Assembly (NCBI GenBank): GCA_916613615.1
Contig: OU744735.1
Location: forward strand, 52,902,082 to 52,966,081
Reading direction: 5' to 3'
Length of the DNA stretch: 64,000 nt
Source of the DNA: Steromphala cineraria
Lineage: Eukaryota; Mollusca; Gastropoda; Trochida; Trochidae
The notes beneath the pieces are model-generated. The model was not told the DNA's origin. It searched no databases and saw only the letters and a list, made by a program, of their open reading frames with translations. Of this stretch, positions 35,501 to 47,500 are shown one piece after another (position 1 is the stretch's first letter; every line of letters starts with the position of its first letter). Position numbers and translations under genes: made by a program.

Positions 35501-38500
35501 ATTTTGCGCAATCAGTCTCAATTTGTCAATATGGCCACACAAAAATCTCAAAGCAATTGTAAATCGGTAATACTTTCTGATGACAAGTATTCAAGTTTAG
35601 TTCCACTAATGTTGTTATTATTTTTAAATCAGGCGCCATTTGTCAAGCTGCCCACAAAAATATCTCAAGGCAATTGTAAACGAATATTTTCTGATGACAA
35701 GATATTAAAGAATTTAGCGAGTTTAGTTCACTCAAAGTGGTTATTTTGTGAAATCTGGCTCCATTTGTCAATATGGCCACAAAAATATTTCAAAGCAATT
35801 GTAAATCAGTAAGATTTTCTGATGACAAGGTATTAAAGTATTCAAGTTTAGTTTCACTAATGTGGTTAATTTTTTTAAAGGGACCATTCAAGCGGGGTAT
35901 TTTTTGTGGAAACGAAATTCAGGAGGACTTTCCTGTTTACAATTATATATGATATTTACATGATAATTTCAAACTTAATTTCAAATATGTTTGTGAGATT
36001 AGCATTTCAGTTGTTCAAGATTTAACAAATGACAAAGAATAAAGTGTATCGCTCAAAAAATAAAAACATCGTGGAATGAAGCCAATCATTGGATATGCGA
36101 TCGTGGAATGCATTACTACGACAAAATGCTTTCGTAACTTATAACTTTTATTATGAATTGTTTAAAAATATGCTCTTCTTCTATTAATCAAGTAGATATT
36201 TCTTAATTTTGGTAATGAATTAGCATAGTACAGCCCATTTGTTTTCTCGCCACGATAACGTTTCAAAATGGCGGATGAAACCCGGTCGAGTCAATCTGGA
36301 CACAAAAATATCTCAAGGCAATTGTAAATCAGTAATATTTTCTGATGACAAGATATCAAAGTATTCATCAAGTTTAGTTCCACTAATGTGGTTATTTTGT
36401 ACAATCAGTCTCAATTTGTCGATCTGTTCCAAAGTTGAGAGTATAGAGACTTACAGCGTTAGAGTAGACCTCCAGATCGTTGACCTGTTTGAACCTGGTG
36501 TTACAGCTCTTGAGTGACGTCTTCAGGATCACGTGGGACTTGTTCTCTACCGCCCCGCAGCTGTAGTCAAGCAGAGTTATCTGCTCTTTGACCAGCCCGC
36601 TGTCCTGTAACACAGAGGATGGACAAACAACCTGATGAGTAGTTTATAAATCAAAATTTGTTTTTAATATCTAAAGATTAGGTTATAGCTTTTGTTAGTA
36701 CAAGCTTGCAAAACATGTAGATAGAGGTAATTGTAAGTATCTTACAAATCTTAATTTGACATATTTACCAATCCCTTTCAAAATAATGCAAATTTCGGGA
36801 TATAGCTTCTTCATTGTGAACATGAACAATGTTTTAGAATTGCTGACTCATTCAGAAAGTGCAATTCCAAAATTAACCAGGAAGCATGTCTGGCTTTTGT
36901 GATTTTTAGTTCACTTAAAACGCCAGGTTTCAGAAGGGTTTGGTTTAACAATAAGTCAGTGCCAGTAAAGACAAAGTATGTTGAAGATGAACATGAAGAG
37001 GACATAATATGCTGGCACATGGTCCTGTGTGAAGGTCAGTGTAGTTCAGAGTCTTCATCCAGCAGTATTTATTGGGTACCTGGTGAAAGTTGTGTGGAGG
37101 TGACCTATCAAGCACTTTATTTGGCAGCTTGGGTTAGACCACGGTAATAATTCACGGAGCACCTTGAGCATGCATTCGGTGTGGATATGTGGGCTATATG
37201 AATACACTAATCATCATAATGAAGCGATGTAGAGACCACCCACCTGTAGAAGATACTTGGGTATGGAGACCTCCATTGATCCTCCCTTACACTCTGTTTG
37301 AACCTGTTGCTCTAGAACTGGTGCCTCGTCTATTGGTGGGACCGGCGCCCAGTCAGACTTTTTGTCTGCGAAAAAAATATTTCATATGTCAAGAGTGAAA
37401 TAAAATTCTTCATGATTTACAAATACCAAGTCTCAAGCTGTTAACTTTGGTTCCACATATTTTATAAATAGTTTGACAAATCATCTTACTGGTTTTGTAC
37501 TGGTTGAGTACATATATCAACAAATAAGTGACTGACAAAGACTCATGAGCCATGTAATAAACAGTCGACAGCTTCAGTTCAACTGACATTTCTACCATTG
37601 CAAGGAATGAGAGGTTCGGGAGCCCTTCACCACACTCACTGGGATGGAAATTGAGAGAGCTTTGAGAGCCCAGAGAGTAACCAACTGGGAGGACTTTGTA
37701 AATGCAAGATGGGGCATTGATAAGGCCCAAAAAGCAGGGCATTATCATGATATACAAAGCCCTCTCATTCAAAGCTAGGATAATCCATGTGGATAACAAC
37801 TTCCTTGAAAGGTTGAAAACACATTTTTGAGTTAAATAAAGGATCTGAAGTCCTGAGCCACACTTACTTGGATAGAAAATTAAGAGAGCTTTGAGAGCCC
37901 AGATAATTACCGGCTGGGAGGTCTTTTGTAAATGAGGTATGGAAACGGATGTGATGGATGGAGAATTGAGAGAGCTTTGTAAATGAGGTTTATAAAGGAT
38001 GTGATGCCCTACACCACTCACTGGGATGGAGGAATGAGAGAGCTTTGTAAATGAGGTTTATAAAGGATGTGATGCCCTACACCACTCACTGGGATGGAGA
38101 GCTTTGTAAATGAGGTTTATAAAGGATGTGATGCCCTACACCACTCACTGGGATGGAGAGCTTTGTAAATGAGGTTTATAAAGGATGTGATGCCCTACAC
38201 CACTCACTGGGATGGAGAGCTTTGTAAATGAGGTTTATAAAGGATGTGATGCCCTACACCACTCACTGGGATGGAGAGCTTTGTAAATGAGCTATATAAA
38301 GGATGTGAAGCTCTACACCACTCACTAGGATGGATGGAGAATTGAGAGAGCTTTGTAAATGAGGTTTATAAAGGATGTGATGCCCTACACCACTCACTGG
38401 GATGGAGGAATGAGAGAGCTTTGTAAATGAGGTTTATAAAGGATGTGATGCCCTACACCACTCACTGGGATGGAGAGCTTTGTAAATGAGGTTTATAAAG

Positions 38501-41500
38501 GATGTGATGCCCTACACCACTCACTGGGATGGAGGAATGAGAGAGCTTTGTAAATGAGGTTTATAAAGGATGTGATGCCCTACACCACTCACTGGGATGG
38601 AGGAATGAGAGAGCTTTGTAAATGAGGTTTATAAAGGATGTGATGCCCTACACCACTCACTAGGATGGAGAGCTTTGTAAATGAGGTTTATAAAGGATGT
38701 GATGCCCTACACTACTCACTGGGATGGAGAGCTTTGTAAATGAGGTTTATAAAGGATGTGATGCCCTACACCACTCACTGGGATGGAGAGCTTTGTAAAT
38801 GAGGTTTATAAAGGATGTGATGCCCTACACTACTCACTGGGATGGAGGAATGAGAGAGCTTTGTAAATGAGGTTTATAAAGGATGTGATGCCCTACACCA
38901 CTCACTGGGATGGAGAGCTTTGTAAATGAGGTTTATAAAGGATGTGATGCCCTACACCACTCACTGGGATGGAGGAATGAGAGAGCTTTGTAAATGAGGT
39001 TTATAAAGGATGTGATGCCCTACACCACTCACTGGGATGGAGAGCTTTGTAAATGAGGTTTATAAAGGATGTGATGCCCTACACCACTCACTGGGATGGA
39101 GGAATGAGAGAGCTTTGTAAATGAGGTTTATAAAGGATGTGATGCCCTACACCACTCACTGGGATGGAGGAATGAGAGAGCTTTGTAAATGAGGTTTATA
39201 AAGGATGTGATGCCCTACACTACTCACTGGGATGGAGAGCTTTGTAAATGAGGTATTTAAAGGATGTGATGCCCTACACCACTCACTGGGATGGAGAGCT
39301 TTGTAAATGAGGTTTATAAAGGATGTGATGCCCTACACCACTCACTGGGATGGAGGAATGAGAGAGCTTTGTAAATGAGGTTTATAAAGGATGTGATGCC
39401 CTACACCACTCACTGGGATGGAGGAATGAGAGAGCTTTGTAAATGATGTTTATAAAGGATGTGATGCCCTACACCACTCACTGGGATGGAGAGCTTTGTA
39501 AATGAGGTTTATAAAGGATGTGATGCCCTACACCACTCACTGGGATGGAGGAATGAGAGAGCTTTGTAAATGAGGTTTATAAAGGATGTGATGCCCTACA
39601 CCACTCACTGGGATGGAGAGCTTTGTAAATGAGGTTTATAAAGGATGTGATGCCCTACACCACTCACTGGGATGGAGGAATGAGAGAGCTTTGTAAATGA
39701 GGTTTATAAAGGATGTGATGCCCTACACTACTCACCGGGATGGAGGAATGAGAGAGCTTTGTAAATGAGGTTTATAAAGGATGTGATGCCCTACACTACT
39801 CACTGGGATGGAGGAATGAGAGAGCTTTGTAAATGAGGTTTATAAAGGATGTGATGCCCTACACCACTCACTGGGATGGGGGAATGAGAGAGCTTTGTAA
39901 ATGAGGTTTATAAAGGATGTGATGCCCTACACTACTCACTGGGATGGAGGAATGAGAGAGCTTTGTAAATGAGGTTTATAAAGGATGTGATGCCCTACAC
40001 CACTCACTGGGATGGAGGAATGAGAGAGCTTTGTAAATGAGGTTTATAAAGGATGTGATGCCCTACACCACTCACTGGGATGGATGGAGGAATGAGAGAG
40101 CTTTGTAAATGAGGTTTATAAAGGATGTGATGCCCTACACCACTCACTGGGATGGATGGAGGAATGAGAGAGCTTTGTAAATGAGGTTTATAAAGGATGT
40201 GATGCCCTACACTACTCACTGGGATGGAGGAATGAGAGAGCTTTGTAAATGAGGTTTATAAAGGATGTGATGCCCTACACTACTCACTGGGATGGAGAGC
40301 TTTGTAAATGAGGTTTATAAAGGATGTGATGCCCTACACCACTCACTGGGATGGAGGAATGAGAGAGCTTTGTAAATGAGGTTTATAAAGGATGTGATGC
40401 CCTACACCACTCACTAGGATGGATGGAGAATTGAGAGAGCTTTGTAAATGAGGTTTATAAAGGATGTGATGCCCTACACCACTCACTGGGATGGAGGAAT
40501 GAGAGAGCTTTGTAAATGAGGTTTATAAAGGATGTGATGCCCTACACTACTCACTGGGATGGAGGAATGAGAGAGCTTTGTAAATGAGGTTTATAAAGGA
40601 TGTGATGCCCTACACCACTCACTAGGATGGATGGAGAATTGAGAGAGCTTTGTAAATGAGGTTTATAAAGGATGTGATGCCCTACACCACTCACTGGGAT
40701 GGAGGAATGAGAGAGCTTTGTAAATGAGGTTTATAAAGGATGTGATGCCCTACACCACTCACTGGGATGGAGGAATGAGAGAGCTTTGTAAATGAGGTTT
40801 ATAAAGGATGTGATGCCCTACACCACTCACTGGGATGGAGGAATGAGAGAGCTTTGTAAATGAGGTTTATAAAGGATGTGATGCCCTACACCACTCACTA
40901 GGATGGATGGAGGAATGAGAGAGCTTTGTAAATGAGGTTTATAAAGGATGTGATGCCCTACACCACTCACTGGGATGGAGGAATGAGAGAGCTTTGTAAA
41001 TGAGGTTTATAAAGGATGTGATGCCCTACACTACTCACTGGGATGGAGAGCTTTGTAAATGAGGTTTATAAAGGATGTGATGCCCTACACCACTCACTGG
41101 GATGGAGGAATGAGAGAGCTTTGTAAATGAGGTTTATAAAGGATGTGATGCCCTACACCACTCACTGGGATGGAGAGCTTTGTAAATGAGGTTTATAAAG
41201 GATGTGATGCCCTACACCACTCACTGGGATGGAGGAATGAGAGAGCTTTGTAAATGAGGTTTATAAAGGATGTGATGCCCTACACCACTCACTGGGATGG
41301 ATGGAGGAATGAGAGAGCTTTGTAAATGAGGTTTATAAAGGATGTGATGCCCTACACCACTCACTAGGATGGATGGAGAATTGAGAGAGCTTTGTAAATG
41401 AGGTTTATAAAGGATGTGATGCCCTACACTACTCACTGGGATGGAGGAATGAGAGAGCTTTGTAAATGAGGTTTATAAAGGATGTGATGCCCTACACCAC

Positions 41501-44500
41501 TCACTGGGATGGATGGAGGAATGAGAGAGCTTTGTAAATGAGGTTTATAAAGGATGTGATGCCCTACACTACTCACTGGGATGGAGAGCTTTGTAAATGA
41601 GGTTTATAAAGGATGTGATGCCCTACACTACTCACTGGGATGGAGGAATGAGAGAGCTTTGTAAATGAGGTTTATAAAGGATGTGATGCCCTACACTACT
41701 CACTGGGATGGAGAGCTTTGTAAATGAGGTTTATAAAGGATGTGATGCCCTACACCACTCACTGGGATGGAGGAATGAGAGAGCTTTGTAAATGAGGTTT
41801 ATAAAGGATGTGATGCCCTACACCACTCACTGGGATGGATGGAGGAATGAGAGAGCTTTGTAAATGAGGTTTATAAAGGATGTGATGCCCTACACCACTC
41901 ACTAGGATGGATGGAGAATTGAGAGAGCTTTGTAAATGAGGTTTATAAAGGATGTGATGCCCTACACTACTCACTGGGATGGAGGAATGAGAGAGCTTTG
42001 TAAATGAGGTTTATAAAGGATGTGATGCCCTACACCACTCACTGGGATGGAGAGCTTTGTAAATGAGGTTTATAAAGGATGTGATGCCCTACACCACTCA
42101 CTGGGATGGAGGAATGAGAGAGCTTTGTAAATGAGGTTTATAAAGGATGTGATGCCCTACACCACTCACTGGGATGGATGGAGGAATGAGAGAGCTTTGT
42201 AAATGAGGTTTATAAAGGATGTGATGCCCTACACCACTCACTGGGATGGAGAGCTTTGTAAATGAGGTTTATAAAGGATGTGATGCCCTACACCACTCAC
42301 TAGGATGGATGGAGGAATGAGAGAGCTTTGTAAATGAGGTTTATAAAGGATGTGATGCCCTACACCACTCACTGGGATGGAGGAATGAGAGAGCTTTGTA
42401 AATGAGGTTTATAAAGGATGTGATGCCCTACACCACTCACTGGGATGGATGGAGAATTGAGAGAGCTTTGTAAATGAGGTTTATAAAGGATGTGATGCCC
42501 TACACCACTCACTGGGATGGATGGAGGAATGAGAGAGCTTTGTAAATGAGGTTTATAAAGGATGTGATGCCCTACACTACTCACTGGGATGGAGGAATGA
42601 GAGAGCTTTGTAAATGAGGTTTATAAAGGATGTGATGCCCTACACTACTCACTGGGATGGAGAGCTTTGTAAATGAGGTTTATAAAGGATGTGATGCCCT
42701 ACACCACTCACTGGGATGGAGGAATGAGAGAGCTTTGTAAATGAGGTTTATAAAGGATGTGATGCCCTACACCACTCACTAGGATGGATGGAGAATTGAG
42801 AGAGCTTTGTAAATGAGGTTTATAAAGGATGTGATGCCCTACACCACTCACTGGGATGGAGGAATGAGAGAGCTTTGTAAATGAGGTTTATAAAGGATGT
42901 GATGCCCTACACTACTCACTGGGATGGAGGAATGAGAGAGCTTTGTAAATGAGGTTTATAAAGGATGTGATGCCCTACACCACTCACTAGGATGGATGGA
43001 GAATTGAGAGAGCTTTGTAAATGAGGTTTATAAAGGATGTGATGCCCTACACCACTCACTGGGATGGAGGAATGAGAGAGCTTTGTAAATGAGGTTTATA
43101 AAGGATGTGATGCCCTACACCACTCACTGGGATGGAGGAATGAGAGAGCTTTGTAAATGAGGTTTATAAAGGATGTGATGCCCTACACCACTCACTGGGA
43201 TGGAGGAATGAGAGAGCTTTGTAAATGAGGTTTATAAAGGATGTGATGCCCTACACCACTCACTAGGATGGATGGAGGAATGAGAGAGCTTTGTAAATGA
43301 GGTTTATAAAGGATGTGATGCCCTACACCACTCACTGGGATGGAGGAATGAGAGAGCTTTGTAAATGAGGTTTATAAAGGATGTGATGCCCTACACTACT
43401 CACTGGGATGGAGAGCTTTGTAAATGAGGTTTATAAAGGATGTGATGCCCTACACCACTCACTGGGATGGAGGAATGAGAGAGCTTTGTAAATGAGGTTT
43501 ATAAAGGATGTGATGCCCTACACTACTCACTGGGATGGAGAGCTTTGTAAATGAGGTTTATAAAGGATGTGATGCCCTACACCACTCACTGGGATGGAGG
43601 AATGAGAGAGCTTTGTAAATGAGGTTTATAAAGGATGTGATGCCCTACACCACTCACTGGGATGGATGGAGGAATGAGAGAGCTTTGTAAATGAGGTTTA
43701 TAAAGGATGTGATGCCCTACACCACTCACTAGGATGGATGGAGAATTGAGAGAGCTTTGTAAATGAGGTTTATAAAGGATGTGATGCCCTACACTACTCA
43801 CTGGGATGGAGGAATGAGAGAGCTTTGTAAATGAGGTTTATAAAGGATGTGATGCCCTACACCACTCACTGGGATGGATGGAGGAATGAGAGAGCTTTGT
43901 AAATGAGGTTTATAAAGGATGTGATGCCCTACACTACTCACTGGGATGGAGAGCTTTGTAAATGAGGTTTATAAAGGATGTGATGCCCTACACTACTCAC
44001 TGGGATGGAGGAATGAGAGAGCTTTGTAAATGAGGTTTATAAAGGATGTGATGCCCTACACTACTCACTGGGATGGAGAGCTTTGTAAATGAGGTTTATA
44101 AAGGATGTGATGCCCTACACCACTCACTGGGATGGAGGAATGAGAGAGCTTTGTAAATGAGGTTTATAAAGGATGTGATGCCCTACACCACTCACTGGGA
44201 TGGATGGAGGAATGAGAGAGCTTTGTAAATGAGGTTTATAAAGGATGTGATGCCCTACACCACTCACTAGGATGGATGGAGAATTGAGAGAGCTTTGTAA
44301 ATGAGGTTTATAAAGGATGTGATGCCCTACACTACTCACTGGGATGGAGGAATGAGAGAGCTTTGTAAATGAGGTTTATAAAGGATGTGATGCCCTACAC
44401 CACTCACTGGGATGGAGAGCTTTGTAAATGAGGTTTATAAAGGATGTGATGCCCTACACCACTCACTGGGATGGAGGAATGAGAGAGCTTTGTAAATGAG

Positions 44501-47500
44501 GTTTATAAAGGATGTGATGCCCTACACCACTCACTGGGATGGATGGAGGAATGAGAGAGCTTTGTAAATGAGGTTTATAAAGGATGTGATGCCCTACACC
44601 ACTCACTGGGATGGAGAGCTTTGTAAATGAGGTTTATAAAGGATGTGATGCCCTACACCACTCACTAGGATGGATGGAGGAATGAGAGAGCTTTGTAAAT
44701 GAGGTTTATAAAGGATGTGATGCCCTACACCACTCACTGGGATGGAGGAATGAGAGAGCTTTGTAAATGAGGTTTATAAAGGATGTGATGCCCTACACTA
44801 CTCACTGGGATGGAGAGCTTTGTAAATGAGGTTTATAAAGGATGTGATGCCCTACACCACTCACTGGGATGGAGGAATGAGAGAGCTTTGTAAATGAGGT
44901 TTATAAAGGATGTGATGCCCTACACTACTCACTGGGATGGAGAGCTTTGTAAATGAGGTATTTAAAGGATGTAATGACTCACTGGGATGAAGCAGCAGCC
45001 TGATCCTGTTGGCCTGTTCCACCCTGGTGTACGCCTCCACCTGCGCGATGTAGTACTCGGCCCACTTGATGAGGTCACTCCCCGTCTCCTTCATCACCTC
45101 CTTGCGTAGAGCCACCGTGTGCATCCGGATATCCTTCAGGTCCACATCGGCGTCCGTCTGAGGGGACAGAGATCACTATTAGTTCAATCTTACTTGGATG
45201 ACTTATTTGACAATCCCAAGGTCTCACATCCTACTCTATGACATTGGGTCTTAGAGATAATGCCTACTGCAATGGGAGATGTACAATCTTAAAGTACGAA
45301 CAAGAATGTCCAAACACAGTTTCACTTTTTGGGATGAAGTGGTTCTTGAGAAGAGAGAATGTGTACAGTTAACAGATGACACCTGATGACTAAAGGGGTT
45401 AGACTTATACTATCATATAAACTGAAGAGACATTAAAGACAAAGCACTAAAAATATTTTTGGGTAATTTATTGAAGGTAATAGAAGTGTATGTCAGGAAC
45501 AGTTGCAAGCACTTATAAATCCTATTGGTATCAAATTAAAGGAAAAATTGAAAGTAAACTAAACGCTTCTGATTCTACAACATCAATCTAAAAACAAAAT
45601 TCTGGTCTGAACATAGAGAATACTAAACGACGTTCAGTTTAATACCATATTTATGAAACGAGTGGATGGTATTCGTATTTAACGAGCGCAAGCGAGTTAA
45701 ATACAAATACTATCCACGAGTTTCATAAATATGGTATTAACCTGAACGGAGTTTAGTATTTTATTTATTACACTCTGTAAATTAATGATATAAAATGAAA
45801 CTTATGTTAACTCTCCATTCTCGTAGTTGTGCGTAGGAATAGAAATCTTACAATATGGACGGATAGCGTCATATTAGACTTTGAACAATGAACAAATAGG
45901 TCATGAGTAAGTCCGTTATTAACAGCTTTAATTTTGAACAATACAAATGGAAACTCTCATTCAATTGTCTTTGTGTTATAGTTCATTCAAACGCAAATTG
46001 TCAAGTTAACAAATCCATCTGTCGCTGAATTGTGCGAATGAACGTTAGATCTAGATTGTGTGAATGAATGTCAAGTGATTGTGACGTCATCGGAATGTGC
46101 GTTTTCAAGCGCGATTCAGTAAGTGTCAGTGGGCGGAACACTGTCCTTGTTTGCGATCCATTGTGTGGATAGATTGGTGAATAGCCTCTTCAAATCAAAA
46201 TTTCATCTAAATTCTAAAAACAAAAAGGACCGCTGCTTTGAATGGCGAGTTCGTCGTTGAATTGCCAAACGCTGCTAGGAGCTTAGGGCTGCAAGGGAGA
46301 TAACTCTAAAACATTTTAGCGTTTCGACGAATTTGAACTTGTTGCCGATAAAGATAACATTGATAATGCTTACGGTTTCACCAAAAAAATGGACTGCTTT
46401 ATCGAAATTCTGATGTACTGTCGCTGACATTTCAAGAATCGACCGTAATCAGAATGGATGGCCTTGCCAGATCTACTATCAAATACCGACTTGACCCTGA
46501 TTCCGAGGTCGTGTTTACATTTGAAGATGAATGTTGTGGAAGTATTTCTGATTCTTTGCATTGTTCCTTGGACATTTTAATCATTAACAAATAAACACGT
46601 TGTTAAAAATAATTTTACTTTTATCTCGTATATTTTTCGTTGGGACTGAGAACAATATTCTTAGTCGACATTTTGATTGACATCATCAACCGATATCTTG
46701 GCAGGAAAGTAGTTCCGGATGAGATCGCTTTCACGTGCAATGTTTCACAACAGTGTTGAATAACATGTCATTGTTTCACAACTGCAGTATCTTCAACGAG
46801 AGTGTAATAAAACAGTTTATGCAATCAGTCTGGGTTTAACTTACAAGAACTTTTGATACCTCCCTCTAACTTACCACTATATCTATCAAGCCTTGCACGC
46901 GACGACTCCGAACTTACCACTATATCTATCAAGCCTTGCACGCGACGACTCCGAACTTACCACTATATCTATCAAGCCTTGCACTCGACGACTCCGAACT
47001 TACCACTATATCTATCAAGCCTTGCACTCGACGACTCCGAACTTACCACTATATCTATCAAGCCTTGCACGCGACGACTCCGAACTTACCACTATATCTA
47101 TCAAGCCTTGCACTCGACGACTCCGAACTTACCACTATATCTATCAAGCCTTGCACTCGACGACTCCGAACTTACCACTATATCTATCAAGCCTTGCACA
47201 CGACGACTCCGAACTTACCACTATATCTATCAAGCCTTGCACTCGACGACTCCGAACTTACCACTATATCTATCAAGCCTTGCACTGGACGACTCCAAAC
47301 TTACCACTATATCTATCAAGCCTTGCACTCGACGACTCCGAACTTACCACTATATCTATCAAGCCTTGCACTCGACGACTCCGAACTTACCACTATATCT
47401 ATCAAGCCTTGCACTCGACGACTCCGAACTTACCACTATATCTATCAAGCCTTGCACTCGACGACTCCGAACTTACCACTATATCTATCAAGCCTTGAAC

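Noticed and set aside
40004..44339. Repeated 71-codon minus-strand frames ([16 protein letters not shown])
   Set aside because: They recur with the minisatellite period and its 538- and 2,365-bp blocks; no start or splice context.
37931..44989. CRISPR array (regular repeats over 7 kb)
   Set aside because: Repeats are contiguous without unique spacers, vary in length by a few bp and lie in an intron of an animal gene.
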